Part shown: piece by piece, positions 1 through 11,147 of the stretch
How the letters are laid out: the number at the start of each line of letters is the position of its first letter
Numbering within the stretch: position 1 is the stretch's first letter
Assembly: GCA_015680685.1 (NCBI GenBank)
Contig: MNCI01003605.1
Coordinates: 432,437-496,436, forward strand
DNA from: Gnetum montanum
Lineage: Eukaryota > Streptophyta > Gnetopsida > Gnetales > Gnetaceae
Direction of reading: 5' to 3'
DNA length: 64,000 bases
Notes under the pieces: generated by a model
What the model saw: the letters and a program-made list of their open reading frames with translations, nothing else
Databases searched by the model: none
Told to the model about the DNA's origin: nothing
Made by a program: the position numbers and the translations under genes

Positions 1-355
1 TAATCAAGTCGTACTTGTGCGCACTAGGAAAGAAGAAAATAAACAACAATAAATGAAACCACGTGCTGCAAGGTTTATCCAATCAAGTTCATCTTTATTG
101 CCGTACACAACTTGGGTTCAGGTTACAAGCTGCTCGAATAAAGAGCCGTTCACTCTAGGACTCCTACTGCGGGCACATGGGAAACATTCTAACTCTAGAG
201 TGATCAATTTGCCAGAGCTTTGCTACTTCTAGCTAGGATTGGGAAATGAAGGGAGTGCCGCCTCTTATTTATAGATATGGCGGCGGACCGCGATATCGCG
301 GCGCCCGCGATATCGCGTACACGATATCGCGGCACATGCAGGTCACGTTTCATCA
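1..355 (-). repeat. Partial LTR of the Gat family (solo LTR or truncated element)
   Basis: Matches the LTRs at 33118-34073 and 57390-57981: the phrase beginning taatcaagtcgtact, the block around ctctagag.gatcaa, a minus-strand TATAAATAAG box, GATATCGCG palindromes and a terminal catca. The 5' end in minus orientation is at about 355. Beyond it the sequence (acctcctatatggg) belongs to another LTR, so this copy inserted there. Only the 5' part is in the window, so a solo LTR and a longer element extending left cannot be told apart. Confidence 0.85.
264..273 (-). promoter_or_regulatory. TATA box of the Gat LTR
   Basis: TATAAATAAG on the minus strand, directly downstream of several GATATCGCG palindromes. 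The same string and spacing occur in the two Gat-1 LTRs. Confidence 0.7.
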
Positions 356-783
356 ACCTCCTATATGGGTACAGAACCCAGAAATAGCCTCATCTAGAGA
401 GGGCTACATGGCCTTTTGAAAATAGTAAAAACATGAAAATTTGAACTGAAATGAGTGTTTTAAATTCAAAAATAAAAGAGGCATCAAAATAAATTTTACC
501 TACTTCCTAGTTTCTATTGTTGTTTACCATCAATCCATTGTAGACGTTGCCATAGCCAACACTACTTGTAGCCATTGGAGGAGGGAGAAAGAGTGAAGAA
601 GCTAGATGAAGAGGCCCATTGACATGTCTCTAATGCATACATAGAACATGCCCCATCACTAGCATGAGAGAGGGAAATTTATCCATATTTCAAGAACTCT
701 ACCATGGATGCACTGCCTATCTAAAATAGAATGGAACTATAGAACTCACATCTGCAATTATTGCTATCAAGTGTTACAACACT

Positions 784-840
<57 letters not shown>

Positions 841-1451
841 CTACCAGATCCCACTGTTGCATGCAAGTAGATGCATTACTATCTCCAGTCCTACATCTAC
901 CATCATCATGGGTCTACTACAAAAAGGGAAAAAAATTGCTGCCTCTTGGTTTCCTACTGAGATTTTTGATTGTCGTCCACATAGCTCTACCAATACTGGT
1001 CCATTTCTAAGAATAAAGAAACAAGACTACAAAACTCACCTATCATGCCTGCCATCTATGTGCATCAGCTGTGCTGTTGTCATCCTAAAAAATAGGAGAA
1101 TAAAGAGAGAGAAAATCACCGTCCACCAATTTCTCAACCCCTAGAGACCCCCCATCCATTTGCATGGACCTCAGTAAAGAGAGATGCAATTGTTTGGGAA
1201 GAGATCCTAATTTGTTAAGGAGGCCTTTGCTCCCCCTCCCCTCTATGATGTCATCTTCATTCTCTGCTTTATAGTTTCATGCTAGTGACATTTCACCTTC
1301 CCTCCACCTTCCCGCTTGTTGATTCACCTACCCACATGTCAGTCCACCTTCTTACATGTTAACATTACTTGGTAAAATGTTATATGATTTTATAGGAAAT
1401 TTTTGTTGCTCATGGTCCCGTGTGATAGCATGGGTGAGGTTGGCCACAACA
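356..1451 (-). repeat. 3' LTR of the short element, 3' end truncated
   Basis: Collinear with 1921-2900, including the phrases gagagggctacatggcctttt and gccccatcactagcatgagagag and a GA microsatellite. Begins TGTTGTGGCC in minus orientation. A TATAAAATC-like box lies at 1386-1394, only about 60 bases from the LTR start. Confidence 0.8.
787..835 (+). repeat. (GA)n microsatellite
   Basis: About 24 GA units inside the LTR. Read as protein it gives the RERERE stretch that opens a spurious frame here. Confidence 0.95.
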
Positions 1452-1849
1452 GTTAGCCCCCAAACAACAAATTGTATACAAGTGCAAGGAGCAACAAAAA
1501 CCACAAAATCTTAAAATAAAAATAATAAAATAAGAAAATTTTTAGAAAAATAAATTAAAAGTTGAATAATAAAACAACCTCACCCAAGTTAGGACATAGG
1601 TAAGGAGTGCCAAAATCAAAAATTTGAAAATGGAACTGGGAAATGAGGGTTATAAAAAGAATATTTTGATAATAATAATTTTCAAAAATGAGAAGCATAG
1701 AAAGGAAAAAAATAAAGGGTTTGAAGACAAAGGTTTTAAAAAAATCAATAGGTTCCAAGATAGGATTAAAAAATAAAATAACCATAAGAAAATGGCAAGA
1801 AGGGCTGATAAACAAAAGGTGGGAGAAAGGCCCTCCTAGCACCAAAAGG
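1452..1849 (-). other. Interior of the short LTR element; no gene
   Basis: AT-rich sequence without a coding frame. It resembles the leader next to the Tat-X 5' LTR (30480-30930), for example the stretch aagctaataaaa..aaggt.ggagaaaggcc, supporting kinship with Tat-X. Confidence 0.65.
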
Positions 1850-2353
1850 TATTGATGCATAAATTTTGGTCGCACCAACACCTAGGGAAAAAATATTTTG
1901 TGGAGACTATTGCCTAGGGCACCTCCCATATGGGTATAGAAAACTGAAAATAGTTTTAGCTAGAGAGGGCTACATGGCCTTTTGAAAATAGTAAAAACAT
2001 GAAAATTTTAATTGAAATGAGTGTTTCAAAATCAAGAATATGAAAGGAAACTAAAACAAATTTTCCCTGCTTCTTGGTTGCTACTACCATTCACAACTAG
2101 TCTTTTGTAGAGATTGCCACAACCAACACTACCTGTAGCTGCCAAAGGAGGAAGAGAGAGAGAAGAGGTTGGATGAAGGGGCTTGCTAACATGTCTTTGA
2201 TGCCTAGACAGAATGTGCCCCATCACTAGCATGAGAGAGGAAAATTTGTCCTTGTTTGGAGAACCCTTCCACGGATGCATCACTTGCTAAAAATAGAATG
2301 AAACTATAGAACTTACGCTTACAATTACTGTTGTCAACTACTACAATAGCAAA

Positions 2354-2398
<45 letters not shown>

Positions 2399-2900
2399 NA
2401 AGAAAACCACTGCCTCTTGGTTTCCTACTGAGATTGTTGATCATCGTTCATGTAGCTTTGCCATTGCTGACTATTGTTGGACCATTACCAAGAATAAAAA
2501 AAAAGAATGTAGAACTTGCCTACTACACCCATCATCCATGCATGTCAGCTGCGACATTGTTGCCCCAAGAAAAATAGGAGTAGAGAAAGAGAGAAAATCA
2601 TTGTCCACTAGTTTTTTAGCCCCTAGAGATCCCCTACCCATCTGTGTGCACCTCAATAGAGAGAGACATAGTTGTTCAAGAAGAGAGCTTGATTTGCTAA
2701 GGAGGGCATTGCTTCCCCCCCTCCATAACATCGTCTTCATTCTCTACTTTATAGTTTCCTACTAGTGATGTTTCACCTCCTTGCACATCGTTCCACCTTC
2801 TTACACATTAACATTACTTGGTGAAATGGTATATAATTTTATAGGATAGTCTTGTTGATCATGGCCCCATGTGATAGCATAGGTAAGGTTGGCCATAATG
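1850..2900 (-). repeat. 5' LTR of the short element
   Basis: Second copy of the LTR at 356-1451, with its own GA microsatellite at about 2356-2398 and one undetermined base at 2399. The adjoining primer-binding-like site lies at 1829-1845, which makes this the 5' LTR on the minus strand. The terminal TG has decayed to CA. Confidence 0.8.
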
Positions 2901-2903
2901 GTA

Positions 2904-4840
2904 ATCCTTGGTCCAAACAAATGGAGCATCTTTCTTTGTAAGTTCAACCAATGACTTTACAATCATAGAGAAATTCTCTATGAAATGTCAGTAGTAGCCA
3001 ATGTGTCCAAAGAATGATTTGACATCTTTGACTATCTCTAGTTGATGTGTAATTCATTGGATGACCCTTATCTTTTCTAGGTGTACCTCAATCCTTGTTT
3101 GAGTAATTTTATGCCCCAATACTATGCCTTCTTAGACCATTAGATGGCGTTTCTACCAATTGAGCCTAAGGTTTTTTTCAACACATATTTTTAATACCTA
3201 CTCAAGGCAATACAAGGCTTTCTCAAATGTAGCCCCATAAGTAAAAAAATCATCTATAAAGACTTCTACCCCACTACTAATTTGTTGTTGGAAAATACTT
3301 AGGGCCAGGCATTAGAACATTGTAGGGGCATTGCATAGACCAAATGGAATCTTACAATATATAAAAGTCCCCTAGGGACTCATTAATGTTGTCTTGGTCT
3401 AATCTTCTAGTGCAATTTGGATTTGGTTATAGCCACTATAACCATCCAAGATGCTATAATAGCAATGTGCAGATATGGTGTCCAACACTTGAGCCACAAA
3501 TGGCAATGGAAAATAATCTTTAAATGTTGCCATATTTAATAGCCTAAAGTCAATGTAGATCCATCACTTGCCACCTTTCCTTAGCACAATGATGAATGGG
3601 CTAATCTACTCACTATCTATGATGGCATAGATGAACCCTACCTTGAGGAGTTGTTCTATTTTCTCCTTGATGATCTGCTTCAATTTGGTATTTAGCTACC
3701 TCTACGACTACCTTCTTGGCTTCATGGTTGGGTTAGTATAGATGCGATGCTAACATATCCTTGGATTAATTCCTATTAGTTCAAGATATGACCAAGCAAA
3801 GGCTATTGCCCACTTATTAACTTGCAATAGCTTATCTTTTTATTCTAGAGAAATATTTACATTGATTATGACCTACTTACCATTATTTAAAAATGTGTAT
3901 TTCATGCCAACCAGTACAATTTTTAAATATAGGGGTCTTGCTTGAAATTATTAGGGATTTCAAACTCTCCCTAGTAGGTTTCATCATTTTCTTCATCGTT
4001 ATAGAGTTGGTGATGAACTTGCTCAAGTTCATCCATGCTTTCGACATAGGCATATGTTAGGCTCTTATTTGGTTCCATGCATAGTGTGCTACTATCAGAG
4101 TTAGCTATCAGCCACTGGGTGCCCTCCTATTTTGTGGTTGCTGCATGTAGATACCTTTGAATATCTTTTTCATGTGCACATTAATTGCATGCTTTAATGA
4201 ATGTACTCTTGATGGATCACATATTTTACACACAATTGAAAATTCATTTTCCTTAGAGATTTCCAAGGAGAGGTTCCTTATACCCATATGTGCTTCTACT
4301 ATGCTTAACTAGGCCCTTCCCTTAATGATGGAGAAGTCACCTTTGTAGTTTTCAGCCTTGATTACTAGAAAGTCAACAGGATAAAACCACCCATAGACTA
4401 TGGTCACAATGTCTTCCACTAATCCTAAAGGAATAGTGATTGATTGTTCTACCAATTCTAAAGGGATATTGCTCTTCTTGAGACGTGGTAGGTTCCAAGC
4501 TTTTTACATGTCAAGGGAGATGTGATTAACATTGAAACCAAAATGAAGAAGAGCCTTGCATGGCACATGTCTAACAATCTGCAAGTAAATGAGAGGACTT
4601 TCTGGGTTAGATTTTTTTATTGGAAGATTACCAGACTTGATCCAATTGGAAACATCATGAGTTAGCATTACAATGTGGATTTGAGGTAGCACTTCATTTG
4701 AAGGGTACTTGAATATGTTTGATTCAGAGGATGAGGGTGTTGGAGATACAAGGTTATAATAAGGGTTTGGGAGGACTACTAGGTTAGAAGAAGGATCATT
4801 TGTTGAAATGATTATCCAAATCACTCAGTTGGAAGGCTGG
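2904..4840 (-). pseudogene. G2: Athila-like Gypsy protease-RT remnant
   Basis: Translating the minus strand with stops read through gives a retroviral-type protease (from about 4590: ALLHFGFNVNHISLD, later YPVDFLVI and SIIKGRA). The RT follows, with the palm motif LDGYSGYNQIQIALED, the box FIDDFF at about 3249-3254 and LGHKIT. These match Athila-type Gypsy pol better than the Tat pol elsewhere in the window. The protease D-S/T-G is altered to H-F-G, several stops are present, and RT ends abruptly at 2904 where the short LTR element begins. Non-functional. Confidence 0.75.
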
Positions 4841-5650
4841 TTATAAATGTACAACCCTTGTAGAATTTCATTAATGTGGCTATGGGAGAATTTTGCCCAA
4901 CGTGGATGGAGTAGGAGGTAACTAGGTTAAGGTTGAAGGGATGTGTGTCGACAGATGTAGAGGGTGGTATGGATAATGATTCTTCCCTCAAGTAAGTATG
5001 AATGTGTTCAATGGTACTCTGGAGGATACTAGTGATGCTGAAATGAGGTGTGGCTTGCAGAACTTCTTAGAGAGATGGGTTGTTGAACATAATACCCATG
5101 TGGATATGGTTACTTATAAGGGTATTGTTGTCTTGCTGGTGAAATTTCTCATGATTGTGGTTGGTGCCATTGTTGGTATTGCTCATATGCTTTTGATGAA
5201 GCTCTGCTTGGATAATATGCTTGTTGGTGCTAGTGGAACTACCTCAAATTACCTTGAGGATAAAACAATCGTCTAGGTGCTTGCCTCCTTTCTAGTCATG
5301 GATTTAATGTGTACACCCCAGACTCTTCTAAGTGTGACATTACAAGGAAGCATCCCTTCAAATGTTCATATTGACAAATGGCACAACTAGTATCATCTTT
5401 GAATGTTCTATTGTAGCAGATTTGCCCTTACCTTTCTAGGAGGCACGCTCAGCTTTTTTTTTTTTTTTTGCCTCATGCAGTTATGATCACTATTTTTCTC
5501 TTTAGATTCTTCAAAAGTCTTCATAGTAGTTTGGGATTTTTCATCCAAAGAGTCCCATAATATATCAACCTTTGTTGAAACATCAAAAATATATTTTTAA
5601 ATGGGCAAGGTTTCCTGTTTATCACTTCATCAAGTGTTGACTTCTCCTCA
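4841..5650 (-). pseudogene. Probable gag C-terminal region and spacer of G2
   Basis: Lies upstream of the G2 protease on the same strand. A cysteine/histidine-containing stretch near 5330-5390 and proline/glutamine-rich decayed frames suggest the end of gag, but I could not align a defined zinc knuckle. A 17-base poly-T run lies at about 5454-5470. Identity rests mainly on position. Confidence 0.35.
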
Positions 5651-5851
5651 TCACAAAATCTAACCTTTTGTTTCTGTATGGAAGGATCTCTATTATACTC
5701 TTTTACACTTTCCCTTTTTGCAACTCATCTTCTCCTTTTGCTACCTACTCTATCAACCTTTGAATCTTATGAGCTCTCAATTCAAACAATCTCGACGTCG
5801 ATGCCAAAGAGATGGAGGGATGATTACACGGATGAAAGGGCCCTAATAGTG

Positions 5852-6050
5852 GATATAACCACTAAAGCCTTTCGATCTTTGGGGCATTGATTTCATTGGG
5901 TCCATCAACCCCATGTCCAATGAAAAGGTGTACATCATCATCATAGTTGACTACTACACCAAGTGAGCTAAAGCTGTCGTTGTCTCTGATTGTTCATCCT
6001 CTATGGTGGCATAGTTTGTACAACAAAATATGGTAAAGAGGTTGGTGTGT
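5852..6050 (+). pseudogene. G1: integrase core fragment, N-terminal side
   Basis: Reads PFDLWGIDFIGSINPM, then VYIIIIVDYYTK and AKAVVV, the first catalytic-Asp segment of Gypsy integrase (usual form W.IDFIGP... YI.V.VDYFTKWAEA). One stop replaces the expected Trp. Similarity stops near 6046 and integrase-like sequence resumes only at about 8660, so the intervening 2.5 kb is probably an insertion. Confidence 0.7.
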
Positions 6051-6381
6051 GTTAAACCCCAAAATTGGTTCAATTTTTAATAAGTATCCTTGTCAAAAGC
6101 ATGCATTTCAATTGATTTTATATTGTTAATTAATGTTTATTTTAGTTTAGTAGTGAGTATTAGTTTATTGGTTTATTTTATTTTAGTTTAATTAATATGA
6201 TATATTATATATAAGTATATATGTGTGTGTAAAATATATAAAAACATTATATATTATATTAATGTAATTATAATTATATATTATAAACTATATGAACATT
6301 GAACTTTGGAATTAGGGCAACAACTTGGTTAATAGCGCTCCGCTGGCGTGGCCACTACCATGATCAACTGTTGTAGACGTC
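6051..6381. other. AT-rich segment with no gene
   Basis: Contains TA- and GT-rich runs (tatatatgtgtgtgt region around 6200-6260). It may be the left flank of the gene-fragment chimera. I saw no terminal inverted repeat or Helitron hairpin here. Confidence 0.5.
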
Positions 6382-6578
6382 GGACCTCTCCCCGATGGAT
6401 TTGACTTGCTGCACAATCTTACGCTGCTGTCCCTGAAACACAACCGTCTCACCGCGTTTCTTCCTTCATCTCTGGCCACATGCGCAGCCTCACCAAGCTT
6501 GCTCTCGGGTAAAACTCCTTCTATGGTAGTATCCCACCGGAGCTGGGTAATCTTTCCAGCCTTCGCCAATAACCACAG
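6382..6578 (+). pseudogene. Captured fragment of an LRR receptor kinase gene
   Basis: Reads GPLPDGFDLLHNLTLLSLKH, then NRLTAFLPSSL. After a frame change it reads SLTKLAL and GSIPPELGNLSSLR. These are consecutive leucine-rich repeats of the plant receptor-kinase type (LxxLxLxxN.L.G.IPxxL). Only about three repeats remain, with one frameshift and one in-frame stop. GC content is visibly higher than in the flanking retroelement DNA. It is joined directly to a peroxidase fragment. Confidence 0.75.
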
Positions 6579-6644
6579 CCTTAATGGCAACGTTTCGAAG
6601 TAGATAGGCAATTGCAGAACCTCTGCTTTATCCGCGCAGATAGT

Positions 6645-6840
6645 ACGTCTACGGCCAAACTTCTACACGGCCACATGCCCCGGCGTTGAGAGAACTGTAT
6701 CAATGGCCGTCTCTGCCACTGTTTTCACGCAGCCGCGGATGGGCGCCTCGTTGCTGCGCTTGCACCTCCATGACTGCTTTGTTCAGGGTTGTGATGGCTC
6801 CATTCTGCTGGACGACAGCCATATTCAAGAAGCGAGAAAA
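6645..6840 (+). pseudogene. Captured fragment of a class III peroxidase gene
   Basis: One open frame begins near the mature N-terminus ([16 protein letters not shown]). It continues through [20 protein letters not shown] to DGSILLDDS. It contains the distal-histidine motif R-L-H-x-H-D-C-F-V and the calcium-binding/disulfide segment typical of secreted plant heme peroxidases. About 60 residues of a usual ~320 are present, with no proximal-histidine domain. No intron or stop interrupts the fragment, suggesting fairly recent capture. Confidence 0.85.
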
Positions 6841-6856
6841 CCGCAGGCTACTATAT

Positions 6857-7030
6857 TACCATAAGGACTCCCGCCGACAGCCCAACACCGACGGCATTCA
6901 CGTCGTTGAGTCCTCGCACGTACGCATTTTGGATGTCAATGTGGCAATGCAAGACGACTGCGTATCGTTGGATCCCAGCAGACGTGATGTGGAGGTGAGG
7001 CGCATATGCTACGGTCCCAGGCACGACATC
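6857..7030 (+). pseudogene. Captured fragment of a polygalacturonase (GH28) gene
   Basis: Reads QPNTDGIHVVESSHVRILDV, then a DDCVS block and CYGPRHDI. These correspond to the GH28 motifs NTDG, G/QDDC and CGPGHG. The first Asp of the active-site cluster is kept (NTDG) and the GDD motif reads QDD. The catalytic His region reads GPRHDI instead of GPGHGI. It is a pseudogene piece of about 58 residues, joined at both ends to unrelated genes. Confidence 0.8.
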
Positions 7031-7185
7031 CATCGGCAGCAGGCTCAGCAAGAGGAAGCCCAATTGCGGCATCGCGTCGCTCAGGGCCATTTCCTGGATT
7101 TTCGTTTGGATGCAGACCAGGTTTCATCTACCTGTGTGGTTGGGCGTCGGGGCTGCCTTCCACCATGATATTGAGAAGATTATCC
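7031..7185 (+). pseudogene. Captured fragment of a phosphoenolpyruvate carboxylase gene
   Basis: One frame reads [20 protein letters not shown], then [18 protein letters not shown] and VGAAF. This is the highly conserved C-terminal PEPC block (IGSRP.KR...GGIESLRAIPWIFAWTQTR.., which carries active-site arginines). About 50 residues are present. It starts within a few bases of the polygalacturonase frame and ends against the WNK fragment. Confidence 0.85.
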
Positions 7186-7189
7186 AGGG

Positions 7190-7900
7190 AATCTACAAAC
7201 ACTGCTCAGATTTACAAAAAGATCACTGTGGGCATAAAACCTGCTGCCTTGGAGAAAGTTAAGGATCCTGAAGTTGGAGAATTTGTTGAAAATTGCATAG
7301 CTTCAGCTTCCAGCCAGTTTCCTTGTAAAGAATTGTTGAGGGATCTTTTTCTTCAGGATGAATTCTTGAATAATGTGCTTTGGTCCTATATTCATGAAAC
7401 AGATTATCCCAGGGAGCAATTGGCAACAGTGAGAGAGGAATATAGTTCTAGGAAGTCTATGTCGCCAGAAGATGCAATTAGGGTTGATATTTCTCTGAAT
7501 ACTAATGCTAATGCTGATGACGGTTGTGAACATGTGGATGATTCCTTGGAAAATGAAACCAACCCTTAGGATAAGCGTAGCAGAGATTTGACTATCAAAG
7601 GTCAGAGAAAACATGAAAACACTGTGTTCGTAACTTTTCGCATTGTGGATTCAGCAGTTTATTTGCACAATATTCACTTTCCACTTAACATTGTTTTTGA
7701 CACTGCAATGGGCATTACATGTGAGATGGTGACAGAATTGGATTTATCATTTATCTGATCAAGACGCGATAAATATATAGCAGCCATGATCAATGACGAG
7801 TCAGTCATCCACATGGGCAGCGATTGGGCTAGCCAGATGATGGTTGCATTGCAGGAGGATGACCAACTTACACACTGTTGCGGTGCTAGCACGACGGCGA
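7190..7900 (+). pseudogene. Captured fragment of a WNK-type protein kinase gene
   Basis: Reads [29 protein letters not shown] and KELLRDLFLQDEF, the end of the plant WNK ('with no lysine') kinase domain. In the same frame, after one stop near 7567, it continues with DLTIKGQRKH, NIHFPLNIVFDTAMGITCEM and VTELDLS, the OSR1-C-like domain that follows the kinase in plant WNKs. A frameshift occurs near 7755. The two domains are joined without an intron, suggesting an RNA-derived or intron-free source. Upstream kinase motifs are absent. Confidence 0.85.
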
Positions 7901-8590
7901 TGAAACCCATCCAATTGGCGTGAGGGTTCCAGAGTTTGCTGCACTGTGCGCAAAGGTTTTGGAAGAAGCCTGCTGCCGCAGTATTTGGAGTAGGATTGAA
8001 ATCGAAGATATTAGAATGCCAAACTTGGCAGTTACACCGATTATCATGGATCGGTATCGGATTCTTCCGAATCCATCTATTATTAATATACTTGTTTTAA
8101 AACATTTTCTAGTATAAATACTAGCATTGAATGTGCAACCGAACGTGCATTCATTGGGCACCAGTGAACCGATGGGAACTTGGTGAAACCAAAGGGGCAC
8201 CAAGATTGATACCTAAGCAAACCTACATCAAGTTGAAGTCAATTCTCTTGGAAATTGTTAGGTGAGGATTCGTTGAGCTTTTGGCAACTATAAACCATAA
8301 AAGTCCATTATCAGGCTGTTGAGGTTGCTCCATGGAAACAAGAAAGCAAAATCACATATTAGGTGAAGTCTTCCTTATAATTTTCATAATCTATGCTTGT
8401 ATTTATGATTTCAATTTTATTTAATATTAATTTTCACTCTTAGAATAGAATATTAGAAGTTAGGGAGATAATTTAAGTTTTTACTAATGGGTGACAGTCA
8501 TAAGTATGGAATTTGTTTGGATTCTGACCATTTATTGTCTAGATGATCTTTTGACTTTTGAATTGTTTCTCTATGGGATACAACTCACGA
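7901..8590. other. No recognised gene; right part of the chimera and AT-rich flank
   Basis: A frame at 7920-8117 (VPEFAALCAKVLEEACC) continues for a short way after the WNK fragment but matches nothing I know. 8240-8590 is AT-rich and featureless to my eye. The right boundary of the insertion that split the G1 integrase should lie here. Confidence 0.5.
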
Positions 8591-8594
8591 GTCC

Positions 8595-9500
8595 ATCATA
8601 GATGAGATGACTTCTCTACAACGAAAGATAATTATTAAAGGTATCTAGCATCGAATTTTTCCTAGCTCATCAATGTGCCAAGGGTATTAATTTTTGATAA
8701 TGAAACAAATTTCACATGTGCAACTTTTCAGAAACTTAGGCAACTTTTTGGGGGTAGAACACAAACTCATCACTCCATACAACCCTTAAGCTAACAGTCA
8801 AGCAAAAGTTAAGAATAGGAAAATAACTAGAATAGTAAATATATTGGAGTACCCCCAAAACTCAATATAGTAAAAAGAAATGTAAAAAGAATAGGAGTAA
8901 ATATATTTCTTATATTTCTTATAGTTAGTAAATATAAGAAATATTGGAGTACAAAACTCAATGATGCTTTTTGGGCTTATCGATCAACATAGAAACTTCT
9001 TATCAATTATTCCCCTTATGAGTTAGGATACAAGAAACTTCTGACTCTTCCTATTCAAGCAACGCTCTCTACACATTCAACAACCTTTGAACTTAACCTT
9101 GATTTGAGTTTAGCCTAAAGAGAACAATTAATGAACTTAAACATGCTAGACAAAATTTGATTAGTAGTCTTGTCTTTGAATGAAGTGCACAAGGCACATA
9201 CCAAATAATGCCATGACCTAAGGATAAGGAAACTTAAATTCCAACTAGGAGATAAGGTTTTCTACTAGAACCCCATACATGTACCTCAACACACAAAATT
9301 CCAAATACTATGGGGAGGACTTTATATTATCTGTACAACTTTTCCATTTGGAGTCATGAAAATTTACCATCCTTCTAGCCTAGATAAACAATTACTAGTC
9401 AACATGCAACAAGTCAAAGCTTTCCTAGAATTACCAATAGCCAGTGGCAACTCAACTAATGGCCAAGAAGATTCTATCTTTCAAATATCCTCCTTTCAAC
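8595..9500 (+). pseudogene. G1: integrase core (C-terminal side) and tail
   Basis: Reads VPRVLIFDNETNFT, LFGVEHKLITPYNP and NRKITRIVN: the second catalytic Asp (DNET, usually DNGT) and the start of the Glu helix. After a ~110-base insertion it continues with LNDAFWAYRST and YELGYKKLLTLPIQATL, as in Gypsy integrases. Stops and frameshifts make it non-functional. With 5852-6050 it shows a plus-strand Gypsy element preceding the partial LTR at 10937. Confidence 0.75.
8840..8955 (+). repeat. Small AT-rich insertion flanked by ~23-base direct repeats
   Basis: The string atattggagtac..aaaactcaat occurs on both sides of an AT-rich segment containing tatatttcttatatttcttat. It interrupts the integrase frame. 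Either a tandem duplication or a tiny mobile insertion. Confidence 0.55.
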
Positions 9501-10936
9501 TTAGCCATGGAGAAGATGGCCATTCATGCTAAGTTTCTGTGATGGTTACTCAATTTTTTAAACTTTTTGTTTTACACCATTCTTTATACATTTTCACCTT
9601 TTTTTGAATATTTTACAACTTCTTTTATATATTTTTCCTTGTTTAGTTTTTCTTACATGTGTTTTATTCTTTATTGCTCATCAAGAGTTTTGTGCTTAAT
9701 ATGGTTACTAATTATTAGAAGTTCAATTGAACTATACTTCATGTCTGGATTGATTATTCAATAACTAGATTTCATTTTTAGATTATGAAATTAATTAATG
9801 GAACATTGATTTTCATTTGGTATCAAGCAATGAGCTCACATCATCCATTCATTGCACTTAACTCCATGAAGTTCTCTCATCTTGAAAGCACGAGGTCTTT
9901 TTTTAATGAAAACCTATAAAAGAATTAGTGATCTTGATACTTAACAAACTTAGAATTAAATGAAATACACAAGGATGTGACTTCAAGTGGACTTATCACC
10001 TTTTGTATTGGACTACTTTCTTAAGTTGTATGGATATTCTCATTAATCTCTCATCATTCCTAATGTCAATCATAAACAAAAATTATGTCTTTGCATGCTA
10101 TGTTCCCTTGGAAAAAAAAACATGGGAATTCAAAGCACATCCCTTAGATAAAATAATGGGCTACAAGCACTAGTTATGAGGTTAGAAAGACATGTAACCA
10201 TGCCTGAAAGCAGCCCTTTAACTAAGGTCCTTCCTAACTTCTTGCTTCTCTTTTCTTCTCTTTTTAAAATGGTGGTTGATCTTTGGGGTTGTTCATGACT
10301 CTAGATAGTTGAATGGTCTAAATGTGCCAATGTGAAGTTACTGAAAGTGGATGGACTTGGTTTCAACTAAAGATTGGATAATATCAAGTCACATTAACCA
10401 CACATTCCACAAGGACTTTGTATGAACAGGATGTGAGAATCCATTTCCAGTCTATCTCTCTTCCATAACTCAAATCTTATCATCCACCATCTCATTACCT
10501 ACAATCATGGTTAATTAATGTGTCTCCTTTTGTATGTCCTAATCCTTTAATGATCTCTCTTGTGGATTTGATTTTTAATGGTCCATGCTCATTAATCATC
10601 TTTGGTGCCTATGAACTCCTAAGTATGAGGGCATATAAGGGCATTAATGGCATGCACTTGCTTTGGAGAGTATCCACTTCAATAGCAATAAGAAGAATAA
10701 TCTATAGTGGATTCTTAAAGACCTCTACAAATTTTGTAATCTTCAATGTCTATCTAGTCTTTTTGTCACTCTATCATTTTTTATGCATCCACTAGAATAA
10801 AATTTTATAATGTGGCACTTAGAGTCAATCAATAGTTAGCATTAATCAGTAATCCCATACCTTCCTAATATTTTGTAAGAGACTTATTCCTTCTTTTGTT
10901 CACTTGAGGACAAGTTTTCATTCAGTCATGGGAGTA
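9501..10936 (+). other. 3' region of G1, no gene recognised
   Basis: AT-rich sequence without a supported coding frame. Near its end is cacttgaggacaagttttca followed by ttcagtcatgggagta. The phrase 'GAGGACGAGTTTT ... GGGGAGTA' is a usual end of Gypsy elements just before the 3' LTR, and a closely similar phrase precedes the Gat-1 3' LTR (34074-34130, minus). Confidence 0.6.
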
Positions 10937-11147
10937 TGATGAACTATATTATGTCTGGCTCTAATATCATATACTCAATATTGGGGTCCAAGAAGTAATG
11001 TTGGATATCTGATATCATAGCATGTGTGCCAACATATAAATATAGTGCTTGTGCACATGGTTTTGGCTTAATTTTTATCAATAGAGTAGCCAAACTCTTG
11101 CAGTTTTGTTTTGTAGTATTACAAAATAGTTAGTGAGTGCTCATAGT
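10937..11147 (+). repeat. Start of the G1 3' LTR, truncated by Tat-Y
   Basis: Begins TGATGAACTATATTATG right after a purine-rich tract (catgggagta). TGATGA is also the start of the Gat LTRs. It is cut after 211 bases by the end of the Tat-Y 3' LTR at 11148. The rest of this LTR would lie beyond the right edge of the window. Confidence 0.6.

Larger units (their letters stand above)
356..2900 (-). mobile_element. Short non-autonomous LTR element (two ~1.05-1.1 kb LTRs, ~400 bp interior)
   Basis: Two long direct repeats (356-1451 and 1850-2900) flank an interior of only about 400 bases. In minus orientation the interior starts with a primer-binding-like stretch (TTGGTGCTAGGAGGGCC, 1829-1845) and ends with a purine tract (GTTTGGGGGCTAAC, 1452-1465). 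No coding capacity is visible. The LTR start shares about 200 bases with the Tat-X LTRs, so this is probably a deletion derivative or satellite of that family. The far end of the left LTR is cut by the Gat LTR insertion at 355. Confidence 0.75.

Noticed and set aside
761-1144. Plus-strand frame with a long Arg-Glu repeat
   Set aside because: It is translation of a GA microsatellite inside an LTR; the second LTR copy does not preserve the frame.
4998-5276. Plus-strand 92-codon frame with hydrophobic segments
   Set aside because: Lies opposite the decayed gag-protease spacer of G2; no signal beyond chance hydrophobicity.
6686-7168. 160-codon frame as a single real gene
   Set aside because: It strings together peroxidase, polygalacturonase and PEPC pieces, partly out of their proper frames; conserved blocks of the parents lie in other frames.
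7006-7569. 187-codon frame as a novel gene
   Set aside because: Its second half is WNK kinase; its first half is PEPC read in the wrong frame.
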